Positions 13,318 to 19,733 of a stretch of 19,733 nucleotides of DNA are shown here, piece after piece. A model generated the notes under the pieces. The model was not told where the DNA came from, made no database searches, and worked only from the letters and a program-made list of their open reading frames with translations. Within the stretch, counting starts at the first letter, position 1; each line of letters begins with the position of its first letter. Source of the stretch: Thermoplasmata archaeon (GTDB lineage: Archaea; Thermoplasmatota; Thermoplasmata; Lutacidiplasmatales; UBA184); NCBI GenBank assembly GCA_030042815.1, contig JASHYY010000132.1, positions 1 to 19,733 on the forward strand. Direction: 5' to 3'. The position numbers and the translations under genes are program-made.

Positions 13318-13348
13318 CCGTCGTCGGGGGACCGTCGCCCGACGGCGG
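13318..13348. repeat. 11-bp inverted repeat in the divergent cysS / RAM-domain intergenic region
   Basis: The arms CCGTCGTCGGG (13318-13328) and CCCGACGGCGG (13338-13348) pair over 11 positions with one G-U, around a 9-base loop. It lies between the two divergent promoters and outside both presumed transcripts. It could be an operator for a dimeric regulator or part of an unannotated RNA. The remainder of 13244-13416 contains only the two TATA-like boxes. Confidence 0.4.
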
Positions 13349-13377
13349 GAGCACCCGACCGGGGCCGAGGGGCTAGG

Positions 13378-13387
13378 TTGAATACTC
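13378..13387 (+). promoter_or_regulatory. TATA-like box of the RAM-domain gene
   Basis: TTGAATACTC lies about 34 bases before the ATG at 13417, giving a leader of some 8 bases. The core AATACTC recurs in front of the following peroxiredoxin gene. Confidence 0.5.
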
Positions 13388-13416
13388 TCCTCGGACGTGG
13401 CGACGCAACCCGAGGT

Positions 13417-13653
13417 ATGGAGACCCTCTATCTCCTGGTCGAGACCGAGATCGGCCGGCTCGACGAGGTGATCAAGCGAATGCGGTCCGTCCCCGGCGTG
13501 GCCGAGGTCGAGGCCGTGACGGGGCCCTTCGACCTGATCGTCAAGGTCCAGGCGCCCCATATCAACGCGGCGCTCGACACGGTCGTCCACCGGATCCGCA
13601 AGATCCCGGGCATCAAGTCGACCGAGACCCTGGTCACGGTCGCGACGGGCTGA
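13417..13653 (+). CDS. Stand-alone Lrp/AsnC ligand-binding (RAM) domain protein
   Basis: This 78-residue protein consists only of the RAM domain that in Lrp/AsnC regulators binds amino acids and drives oligomerisation. The beta-alpha-beta-beta-alpha-beta pattern is clear: TLYLLVETE, helix LDEVIKRMRSV, then GVAEVEAVTGPFDLIVKVQA (27-46) with the family TGxxDLxV signature, helix INAALDTVVHRIRKI, and the final STETLVTVA strand. There is no helix-turn-helix, so it cannot bind DNA alone. It could form hetero-oligomers with full-length Lrp proteins or act as an amino-acid sensor. I chose the ATG at 13417 over an in-frame TTG at 13378, which lies inside the TATA-like box. Confidence 0.9.
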   Translation: METLYLLVETEIGRLDEVIKRMRSVPGVAEVEAVTGPFDLIVKVQAPHINAALDTVVHRIRKIPGIKSTETLVTVATG

Positions 13654-13678
13654 CCGGGACGCGTCGCGGCTCGAACGG

Positions 13679-13688
13679 TCAAATACTC
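13679..13688 (+). promoter_or_regulatory. TATA-like box of the peroxiredoxin gene
   Basis: TCAAATACTC is centred 25 bases before the ATG at 13708, the leaderless spacing. It shares AATACTC with the promoter of the preceding RAM-domain gene, which may indicate co-regulation. Confidence 0.55.
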
Positions 13689-13707
13689 CGCCGTGGGTGG
13701 GTGCCCG

Positions 13708-14148
13708 ATGGTCGCGGTCGGAGAAGCGGCACCCGATTTCGAGGCGCCGAACCAGGATGGGACCCCCTTCAAGCTGTCGTCGTTGCGCGGCGCGCCGGTC
13801 GTGCTCTATTTCTACCCGAGGGCCGACACGCCGGGCTGCACGGTCGAATCGAAGGGCTTCCGGGACCTCTACCCCGAGCTGCACGCGAAGAAGGTCCAGG
13901 TGGTCGGTGTCAGCACGGACGACTGCCCCGAGCAGAAGGCGTTCCAGCAGAAGTACGGGCTGCCGTTCCCGCTCGTCGCCGACCGCTCCCGGGAGGTCGC
14001 GACCCGGTACGGCGTCCTCTCCCCGCGGGGGAACGCGCGGCGGGTCTCGTTCTTCCTCGACCCCCAAGGGAAGGTCCTCGACGTCGTCGACTCCTCCTCG
14101 CCCGACGCCCACCTCGAGAGGGCGCGGGCGCGCTTCCTGACGGGCTAG
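13708..14148 (+). CDS. bcp: Bcp/PrxQ-type peroxiredoxin (thiol peroxidase)
   Basis: This 146-residue enzyme reduces hydrogen peroxide and organic peroxides in the cytoplasm. The active site is YFYPRADTPGCTVESKGFRD (34-53) with peroxidatic C44 and T41. The resolving cysteine that many PrxQ enzymes carry five residues later is replaced (K49). The only other cysteine is C73 in GVSTDDCPEQKAF, so the enzyme is either 1-Cys or uses C73. The rest (QKYGLPFPLVADRSREVATRYGV) is textbook Bcp. I chose the ATG at 13708, 25 bases after a TATA-like box, over a GTG at 13693. Its TAG stop shares CTAG with the convergent exporter gene. Confidence 0.93.
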   Translation: MVAVGEAAPDFEAPNQDGTPFKLSSLRGAPVVLYFYPRADTPGCTVESKGFRDLYPELHAKKVQVVGVSTDDCPEQKAFQQKYGLPFPLVADRSREVATRYGVLSPRGNARRVSFFLDPQGKVLDVVDSSSPDAHLERARARFLTG

Positions 14149-17100
14149 TCGAGCCGGCGCGGCCGGCCCGGCGGGCCGGTTCCCACGCCCGTCGGGGGCT
14201 CGCGGGAGGTGGGCGACTCCGGACGTTGTCCGCGGCGGCCCACGACCGCCCAGACCCGGTCCCCCAGCAGCTTGAGGGTGGCCGGGACGAGGTAGGTCCG
14301 GACCACCATCGCGTCCAGGAGGACCGCGACCGCGACCGAGAACCCGATCGCGCGGATGAGGGTGAACGAGCCGACGAGGAGCGCGGCGAAGGCGCTCGCG
14401 AGGATGATCGCCGCGGCCGTGATGATCCCTCCGGTCCGCGCCACCGCTTCGACGGCCGCCTCGCTCGACGGGCGGCCCCGGAGCCGTTCCTCGCGCACGC
14501 GCGTGAGCAGGAAGATGTTGTAGTCGATCCCGAGGCCGAGGACGAGCATGATGAGGAGCGTCTGGACGTAGAAGAAGATCGGGAACCCGAGGACCCGGTC
14601 GAACGCGAGGTAGGTGACCGCCCAGGCCCACGAGATCGACAGGCCGATCGTCGCGACCGCCATCAGGGCGAGGATCCAGGAGCGGAGCACGGCGAGGAGC
14701 ACGACGATCAGGCCGATCGTCACGGCGATGACCAGGAACTCGGTCGCCGTCCGGGTCTGGTCGGCGAGGTCCCGGATCGTCGGCGCCCCGCCGCCGTAGG
14801 CGACCGACGTCACCGCGGGATGCGTGCTCGCGTAGGTGCCGAACGACGAGGAGACCGACGTGATCGCCCCGACGGCGCCGGTCGAGAGGCCCGAGTCGCT
14901 CGGGACGAGGTCGATGAGGACCGTGCGCCCGTTCGTCCCGAGGTACCCCGAGAGAGTGCCGAGGAGGTTGTCGCGCGTGGCCGGCGCGACCGTCGAGAGG
15001 TTGAGCCAGGCGGAGAGCGGGGCGCCGTAGGCGCCGACCGCCGTTTGCGCGCTCGCGATGCCCGAGGTCGAGTTCGCGAGGGAGGTCAGGGCGGCGAGGT
15101 CGGTGAACTCGGTCGCGTTCGAGGCGTTCCCGACGACGAGCGGCGAGGCGAAGGTGACGAGCGCGTACGACGGCACCGCGAACCCCGGTCCGAAGTGGCT
15201 CGAGAGCTCGTTGAGCCCGTCGGTCGCCGGTTGCCCGGTCGGCAGCTGCGCGTAGAAGTCGTACGAGAGCGGCGCCGTGAGGGCGACCGCGACCAGCGGG
15301 ATCGAGACGAGGAGGACGATGCCGACCACGGTCATCGGCCGCCGCGCGGTCGCCTTGCCGGCCCGGTAGAAATACGTGTTCTGGTCGCGGAGCCGCGCGC
15401 GGACCTTGACCGCGTGCCGGGCGAACCGGTCGCCGGCCATCGGCCAGAAGATCCGCGGGCCGAGGAGCCGCAGGAACGCCGGGATCATCGTCAGCGAGAG
15501 GAGGACGGTCGCGAGGACGGCGATCGACAGGACCTCCCCCCAGCCGGCGAGCAGCGACACCCCGCTGAACGCGAGGGCGACCATCGCGATGACCGCGGTC
15601 GAGCCGCTCGTGGCGACCGACTGGCCGGCCCACGTGACCGCCCCCACGACCGCGTCCTCCGACGTCTTCCCGTGCAGGAGCTCCTCCCGGTAGCGCGCCG
15701 TGAGGAAGATCGAATAGTCGGTCCCGACCCCGAGGACGAAGACCTCCTCGAGCGTGATGGAGGTCGTGTCGACGTGGCCGACGAACGTCCCGATGAGCAC
15801 CGTGCCCCCGAGCCCGAGGACCAGCGCGATCCCGAGCCCCGCGAAGGTGACGAGGGGCGTGAGCGGGGAGCGGAAGTAGAGCATCGCGATCGCGAGCAGC
15901 AGCCCGACGGTGAGCGGCAACACGAGCGCGATCGACTGGTCGACCGACGTGTTCGTCAACAGGTCGAGGGGCGCCGTGCCGGTCTGCAGGTAGCGGATCG
16001 ACAGCGTCGTGTCGTGGGAGCGGACGACGCCGGGGACGAGCGCGTCGATCCGGTTGAGGTCGGAGAAGACCGGAGAACCGCCGCTCGCGTTCGTCGCGCT
16101 GTCGCTGACCGAGAAGCTCACCGAGACGATCGACGCCGTGCCGGCGGAGTCCACGAACGCCGAGGAGATCGCGAGCGGGACCGGGAGCGGCTCGTGCGCG
16201 AGCGTCGTGGCCGCCACCGTCGCGTTCGCCCAGGCGGACGCGGGACCCGGGTCCACGACCGCGGAGGGGAACGCCGTCCACACCGAGAGGAGGAACGCCC
16301 CGGGCACCCCGGAGGACGGAGCGACCACGTCGACCGTGACCTCCTGCAGGCTCCGCCACGCCGTGAAGTTCTCGACCCCGAGCCCGGCGAGGGTGGCTTC
16401 GGCGACCGGCCGGGCCGCGGCCGGGAAGAGGGTCGGCAGGAGCGGCGCTTCGCTGCTGCGCGCCGCGGAGTCGGCGCACGCGACGACCCCGGGCGGGTCG
16501 GCCGCGCACCCCGCCGTGGTGTTGAACTCAAGGTAGAAGGCGCCGAGGACGAGCGAGGCCGTGGCGTTCGCGAGCGAGGCGTTCGCCGCCCGGTACGCCG
16601 GGTAGTTCGCCTCGGCGGGTGGGGTCCCGTTGGCGACGAGCGCCTGCCACTCCCCGAGGAACCGGGCCGGGGGCCCCCACAGCAGACCCGCCGACGCGTT
16701 CACGACCGGCGGGATCGCCTCGGGTCCGGTCACGGCCGCGCGGAGGACGCCGCCCGCGAGCTGGGCCTGGCCGGCGAGATAGCCCGAGTACTCGGTGTAG
16801 ACGCTCGCGATCCCCGAGACGTCGGCGAGGGAGCGGTCGTTCGCGAGCGCGGCCGTGACGTTCTGGACGACCGCCTGGCCGTTCGCGTCGGTCAGGTTCG
16901 GGCCGTAGAAGAGGAGGATCGAGCTGGCGGAGGCCGACGCGTTCGGGAAGAGCGTCGCGAACTCCGCGCTCGCTTGCGCGCTCGGCGAGTTCGTCGGTAG
17001 GTTCGTCGCCGAGTTCGTCGTGACGGACCCGAGGAGCGGGAGGAACGGGACCGTGACGACGAGCAGGCCGACCCAGAAGAGGATCGGATACCACGGGTGA

Positions 17101-17174
17101 CGGACGATGAACCGGCCCAGCCGGCCGAACGCGCGGGCCCCGCCCGAGCTGCCGTCCCCCGAGGGCGGGCTCAT
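14145..17174 (-). CDS. MMPL/RND-superfamily membrane exporter
   Basis: This 1009-residue protein is probably a proton-driven exporter of lipids or other hydrophobic compounds, with the duplicated MmpL/HpnN/RND layout. The first membrane helix is at about 29-49, followed by a large outside domain (50-412). Five helices follow at about 413-575. A sixth (615-634) precedes a second outside domain (638-808), and a final helix group ends near 975. The conserved proton-relay motifs are GVGTDYSIF (D486-Y487) and GLGIDYNIF (D884-Y885). The outside domains carry about 16 N-x-S/T sequons. The C-terminal 35 residues are polar and Pro/Arg-rich. The ATG at 17174 has a TATA-like box 26 bases upstream, at the cbf5 stop codon. 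Confidence 0.9.
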   Translation of the reverse strand: MSPPSGDGSSGGARAFGRLGRFIVRHPWYPILFWVGLLVVTVPFLPLLGSVTTNSATNLPTNSPSAQASAEFATLFPNASASASSILLFYGPNLTDANGQAVVQNVTAALANDRSLADVSGIASVYTEYSGYLAGQAQLAGGVLRAAVTGPEAIPPVVNASAGLLWGPPARFLGEWQALVANGTPPAEANYPAYRAANASLANATASLVLGAFYLEFNTTAGCAADPPGVVACADSAARSSEAPLLPTLFPAAARPVAEATLAGLGVENFTAWRSLQEVTVDVVAPSSGVPGAFLLSVWTAFPSAVVDPGPASAWANATVAATTLAHEPLPVPLAISSAFVDSAGTASIVSVSFSVSDSATNASGGSPVFSDLNRIDALVPGVVRSHDTTLSIRYLQTGTAPLDLLTNTSVDQSIALVLPLTVGLLLAIAMLYFRSPLTPLVTFAGLGIALVLGLGGTVLIGTFVGHVDTTSITLEEVFVLGVGTDYSIFLTARYREELLHGKTSEDAVVGAVTWAGQSVATSGSTAVIAMVALAFSGVSLLAGWGEVLSIAVLATVLLSLTMIPAFLRLLGPRIFWPMAGDRFARHAVKVRARLRDQNTYFYRAGKATARRPMTVVGIVLLVSIPLVAVALTAPLSYDFYAQLPTGQPATDGLNELSSHFGPGFAVPSYALVTFASPLVVGNASNATEFTDLAALTSLANSTSGIASAQTAVGAYGAPLSAWLNLSTVAPATRDNLLGTLSGYLGTNGRTVLIDLVPSDSGLSTGAVGAITSVSSSFGTYASTHPAVTSVAYGGGAPTIRDLADQTRTATEFLVIAVTIGLIVVLLAVLRSWILALMAVATIGLSISWAWAVTYLAFDRVLGFPIFFYVQTLLIMLVLGLGIDYNIFLLTRVREERLRGRPSSEAAVEAVARTGGIITAAAIILASAFAALLVGSFTLIRAIGFSVAVAVLLDAMVVRTYLVPATLKLLGDRVWAVVGRRGQRPESPTSREPPTGVGTGPPGRPRRLD

Positions 17175-17195
17175 GGTCGCATCGAACGGGATGGC

Positions 17196-17204
17196 GAGAT
17201 AACG
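17196..17204 (-). promoter_or_regulatory. TATA-like box of the MMPL exporter gene
   Basis: The minus strand reads CGTTATCTC, centred 26 bases before the ATG at 17174 and directly adjoining the cbf5 TAG. The exporter can therefore be transcribed separately from the cbf5 operon, although read-through is also possible with only 30 bases between the genes. Confidence 0.5.
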
Positions 17205-18173
17205 CTAGCGTTCCGACCGGGGGGGCTCGGGCGTCACGGGACGCGCCGCGCGGCCGGTCGCGGCGCCCCAACGGGGGGGATAGCGCGACGGGTCGGCGAA
17301 GACCCGCGTGTCGCCGACGACCCAGCCGTGGCGCACGGACGCGAGGTCGCGGCTGTCCTGCCGGGCGACGCCGGTCGCCACGAGCGCGCCCGTCCGGTCG
17401 ACCAGCGCGACGTGCGCCCCCCGGGCGAACGGGCGGGAGACGGAGGCGATGCCCCCGCTCGCGAGTCCCGCGCCGTGGGCGAGCGCGCTCGCCGCGCCGT
17501 CGCGCACGACGATCGCCGGGAACTCCTTCCAGACCTCCTCGATCGGGTGCAGGAGGGCGAGGAGCGGCGCGGGGTCGCCGGCGGCCCGGGCCGCCACGGC
17601 GTCCGCGAGGACGGTGAGCGGAACGGCGCTCCGCTCTGCGAACGGCCCGTTCCCGACGCGCCGCAGCTCTTCGAGGTGCCCGCCGACCCCGAGCGCTTCC
17701 CCGAGGTCGACCGCGAGGGTGCGCACGTACGTCCCCGAGTCCGCGACCACGTCGAGGAGGAGCCGCGGGGGGTCCGCCTCGACCAGGGTGAGCCGGTGGA
17801 TCGTGCGCACGCGCCGCTCCCGCTTGACCGCCGAGCGCACCGGCGGCGTCTGGAAGATCGGCCCGGTGAACTCCGCGAGGACCCGGTCGCGCTCCCGGTC
17901 CGGGACCTCGCCGTGCAGGACGACCGACGCGATGTAGCGCTTCGGGAGGTCGAGGACGAGCGGCAGGAGCTTCAGCGCCGGACCGACGCCGACCCAGAGA
18001 AGCCCCGAGACGTTCGGGTCGAGCGTTCCGGCGTGGCCGGCGACCTCGACGCCGAGGAGGTCGCGCGCCCACGCGGTCACCTGGTGCGACGACGGCCCGC
18101 GCGGCTTGTCGAGGAGGAGGAACGCTCCGGCCCGGAGCCGCTCCCCGACCGGGTCGGGCGGGGCGCCGCTCAT
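17205..18173 (-). CDS. cbf5: Cbf5 / archaeal TruB, pseudouridine synthase of H/ACA ribonucleoproteins
   Basis: Cbf5 (dyskerin homologue) converts uridine to pseudouridine in rRNA, guided by H/ACA RNAs with L7Ae, Nop10 and Gar1, and can modify tRNA position 55. The 322-residue protein starts its catalytic domain at LLLDKPRGPSSHQVTAW (19-35). The nucleophile is D52 in GHAGTLDPNVSGLL, followed by KRYIASVVLHGEV and DSGTYVRTLAVDLGEALG. A PUA domain covers about the last 85 residues before the tail (WKEFPAIVVRDGAASALAHG onward). It overlaps the cmk stop as ATGA. The last 35 residues are Arg/Pro-rich, an extension of unknown role. Confidence 0.94.
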   Translation of the reverse strand: MSGAPPDPVGERLRAGAFLLLDKPRGPSSHQVTAWARDLLGVEVAGHAGTLDPNVSGLLWVGVGPALKLLPLVLDLPKRYIASVVLHGEVPDRERDRVLAEFTGPIFQTPPVRSAVKRERRVRTIHRLTLVEADPPRLLLDVVADSGTYVRTLAVDLGEALGVGGHLEELRRVGNGPFAERSAVPLTVLADAVAARAAGDPAPLLALLHPIEEVWKEFPAIVVRDGAASALAHGAGLASGGIASVSRPFARGAHVALVDRTGALVATGVARQDSRDLASVRHGWVVGDTRVFADPSRYPPRWGAATGRAARPVTPEPPRSER

Positions 18174-18718
18174 GCGCGGAGGCCCGGGTCGTGGGACCGG
18201 ACGAACGCCACGATCGTCCCGGCGACCTCCGCCGGCCCCTGGGAGGTCGAGTCGACCACGAGGTCGCCGGTCTCCTCCGCGAGGTCGATCCCGTAGTCGC
18301 GGCGGTAGCGCCGCCGCTCGCTCTCCTCGCGGGCCCGCACACGCGCGCGGGCCTCGTCGAGCGACTGTCCGTCCCGCGCGGCGACGCGACGGACGCGCTC
18401 CTTCTCGGCCGCGGTCACGACGACCGCGATCGCCGGGATCCCGTGCCGGCGGCAGAGCACGCCCTGGATCCGGCCCTCGAGGAGGCGCCCGGGGGTCGCG
18501 AGCGCCTGCATCGCCGCGTCGACGTCCCGGTCGACCTCGGGGTGGCCCTCGGCGTACCGGTTGAACTCCTCGACCGAGAGACCGCGCGCCTTCGCCTCCG
18601 CGCGGAAGACGTCCCCCGCCGAGCGGTACTCGAGGTTGAGGGTCTCCGCGACCCGGCGCCCGGCGGTCGACTTACCGCTTCCGGGGGGTCCCCCGATCGT
18701 GACGACGGACCGGATCAC
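18170..18718 (-). CDS. cmk: Cytidylate kinase, archaeal type
   Basis: This kinase phosphorylates CMP/dCMP to the diphosphate. The 182-residue protein has Walker A as GGPPGSGKST (9-18), the archaeal-cmk motif EYRSAGDVFRAEAKARGLSVEEF (30-52), LLEGRIQG (79-86) and a lid-like region REESERRRYRRDYGIDL (130-146). I chose the GTG at 18718 because it overlaps the stop of the upstream membrane-protein gene as GTGA and the P-loop strand starts at residue 2. The open frame extends to 19144 but would run through that gene. The order secY region-DUF106-cmk-cbf5 is the classic archaeal gene order, which supports the identification. Confidence 0.93.
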   Translation of the reverse strand: MIRSVVTIGGPPGSGKSTAGRRVAETLNLEYRSAGDVFRAEAKARGLSVEEFNRYAEGHPEVDRDVDAAMQALATPGRLLEGRIQGVLCRRHGIPAIAVVVTAAEKERVRRVAARDGQSLDEARARVRAREESERRRYRRDYGIDLAEETGDLVVDSTSQGPAEVAGTIVAFVRSHDPGLRA

Positions 18719-19641
18719 GACGTGCTCCGGGACGGCCCCGGGACCGGCGGGATGGGAGGAAGGTCGTTGCGCTCGGCGTACCGGCGCAACCAGTAGTTCT
18801 TGAGGATCCGACGGAAGATCATCGACGTCGGGACGGTGTAGAGGCTGAAGATCACGAACCACCACGGGATCGGCAAGGTGCCGACGTGGGCGTAGAGGTC
18901 GATCATCGTCCCCCCGAGGTTGATCGTCTGCTGCGCGGTGGACGCCGCCGCGATCACGAGGCCGACCCAGGTGTAGAAGAGAATGAGGAGGAAGTAGGTG
19001 ATCGCCATCCCCTTGAACTGCTCGATCGAGATCTCGCCCGAGAGGCGCGTGAGGCGCTCCTGGTGCGGCTTGAGCGCGGCGATCCGGTCCTTCTTCCCGG
19101 AGCGGATCGCCTCCATCTGGACCTTGCGGAAGGCGGCGCTCCATTTCTGGACCCGCGCCTGCTTCACCCAGTCGGTCGTGTAGTTGTACGCGAGCGCGGT
19201 GATGAACATCTCGATCGCCCCGACGAAGGCCATCGTGAGGAGGATGTAGTTCGACCCGAACCCGATGAGGTAGTAGAGCGGACCGGTCTGCGAGCCGCTG
19301 ATCCCCGGCGTGTGGCAGAAGCTCGTGTTGAAGCCGGTCGCCCCGGCCGGGTACGTCCCGAGCGCGCAGGCGATGCCGTTCCGCGCGGTCGTGTCGATCA
19401 GCATCCAGAGGCCGAGCATCCCGAGGAAGACGTAGAGGAACGTCGAGAACTTGAACTGCGGGCGGACGTAGGGCTTCCGCGGCGGCCCCGCCTCGGGGAG
19501 GGGCGGGGCGGTCTCCTCGGCCGCCTCCGTCGTCGCCGGGGACTCGTCGGTCCCTTCCTCGCCCTGGGCCTCGGCCTCCCAGGCGCGGGCCTCGTCCTCG
19601 CTCGCCCCGGAGGTCGGGAGGGGCGCCCCGGAACCGCTCAC
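18715..19641 (-). CDS. EMC3/TMCO1-family (DUF106) membrane protein, Oxa1/YidC-superfamily insertase
   Basis: DUF106 proteins are archaeal relatives of YidC/Oxa1, EMC3 and TMCO1 and help insert membrane proteins next to the Sec translocon. The 308-residue protein has an acidic, disordered N-terminus (1-55), then membrane segments at about 65-83, 122-152, 211-235 and 259-278. A basic cytoplasmic coiled-coil-like segment (157-210, e.g. VQKWSAAFRKVQMEAIRSGKKDR) connects segments 2 and 3, as in the family. A loop (84-121) with C92 and C109 separates segments 1 and 2. The GTG start overlaps the secY stop as GTGA, and its own stop overlaps the cmk start, so it is translationally coupled on both sides. 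Confidence 0.87.
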   Translation of the reverse strand: MSGSGAPLPTSGASEDEARAWEAEAQGEEGTDESPATTEAAEETAPPLPEAGPPRKPYVRPQFKFSTFLYVFLGMLGLWMLIDTTARNGIACALGTYPAGATGFNTSFCHTPGISGSQTGPLYYLIGFGSNYILLTMAFVGAIEMFITALAYNYTTDWVKQARVQKWSAAFRKVQMEAIRSGKKDRIAALKPHQERLTRLSGEISIEQFKGMAITYFLLILFYTWVGLVIAAASTAQQTINLGGTMIDLYAHVGTLPIPWWFVIFSLYTVPTSMIFRRILKNYWLRRYAERNDLPPIPPVPGPSRSTS

Positions 19642-19733
19642 GCCGACTCGCCTCCGAGGAACCGGCGGAGCAGCGGGTTCATCTCCATCAGCTGCTCGCG
19701 GCCCATCGCCTCGTAGAGGTTGATGATGATCCC
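19638..19733 (-). CDS. secY: Protein translocase subunit SecY, C-terminal fragment (cut by window edge)
   Basis: Only the last 31 residues are present, including LYEAMGREQLMEMNPLLRRF. The pattern (L/I)YExxxREQxxExxPxLRxxL is the C-terminal tail of archaeal SecY, the central pore of the translocon. It is followed without a gap by the DUF106 insertase gene (GTGA overlap) where most archaea have adenylate kinase between them. The identification rests on this short tail plus gene order. Confidence 0.82.
   Translation of the reverse strand, partial: GIIINLYEAMGREQLMEMNPLLRRFLGGESA

Noticed and set aside
13244..13416. Possible tRNA or other structured RNA in the GC-rich intergenic region
   Set aside because: No cloverleaf, no T-loop-like GTTCRA motif and no CCA end were found; only a single hairpin is present, so I recorded that alone.
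13270..17000. Very long open frames antisense or out of frame to the exporter gene (over 1000 codons each)
   Set aside because: They consist of low-complexity Arg/Gly/Asp/Pro-rich sequence, cross several real genes, and are explained by the high GC content, which makes stop codons rare. The exporter frame has membrane helices and family motifs.
1..19733. CRISPR arrays, insertion sequences, prophage or defence islands
   Set aside because: No regularly spaced direct repeats, transposase or integrase motifs, or defence protein families were seen; the gene content is mostly chromosomal housekeeping.

Overview
The window is a stretch of strongly GC-rich archaeal chromosome. The archaeal assignment rests on ribosomal protein S6e, initiation factor aIF2 gamma, PCNA, Cbf5/aTruB with a PUA domain, an archaeal-type cytidylate kinase, an EMC3/DUF106 membrane insertase beside SecY, an archaeal A24 (FlaK/PibD-like) peptidase, and AT-rich TATA-like boxes about 25-30 bases before many start codons. 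That last feature indicates mainly leaderless or very short-leader transcripts. Proteins lack the strongly acidic bias of haloarchaea, and a high-GC Thermoplasmatota-type lineage fits best; this last step is inference.

Layout from left to right. (1) 1-520, minus: S6e then aIF2 gamma (cut by the window edge), ATGA-overlapped. (2) 678-3615, plus: an A24 signal peptidase, then a likely operon of methylmalonyl-CoA mutase B12-binding subunit, MeaB-type G-protein chaperone and a membrane-anchored FAM173-like methyltransferase. (3) 3599-4871, minus: a long FKBP-type prolyl isomerase followed by two very small single-span membrane proteins. (4) 4978-7916: a surface-glycan group with a GT2 glycosyltransferase, a divergent GT4 glycosyltransferase and a convergent NAD-dependent sugar epimerase. 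(5) 7997-9187, plus: a 74-residue unknown, a winged-helix-like protein and a GNAT acetyltransferase, likely one operon divergent from the epimerase. (6) 9147-9905, minus: AlaX trans-editing hydrolase. (7) 10006-12029, plus: PCNA and a type II thiolase. (8) 12026-13243, minus: cysteinyl-tRNA synthetase. (9) 13417-14148, plus: a stand-alone Lrp/AsnC RAM domain and a Bcp-type peroxiredoxin. (10) 14145-17174, minus: a 1009-residue MMPL/RND-family exporter. (11) 17205-19733, minus: cbf5, cmk, DUF106/EMC3 and the SecY C-terminus, all coupled by 4-base stop/start overlaps.

Most of the content is housekeeping: translation, RNA modification, tRNA quality control, replication clamp and membrane-protein biogenesis. 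The accessory material consists of the propionyl/methylmalonyl-CoA module, the glycan genes, the RAM/peroxiredoxin pair and the exporter. I saw no tRNA, rRNA, CRISPR array, transposase, phage gene or toxin-antitoxin module, and no gene-free stretch longer than 300 bases. I did not find a clear new multi-gene system. The best candidates for undescribed biology are the two tiny membrane proteins beside the FKBP, the FAM173-like methyltransferase in the mutase operon, and the small-protein/winged-helix/GNAT operon.
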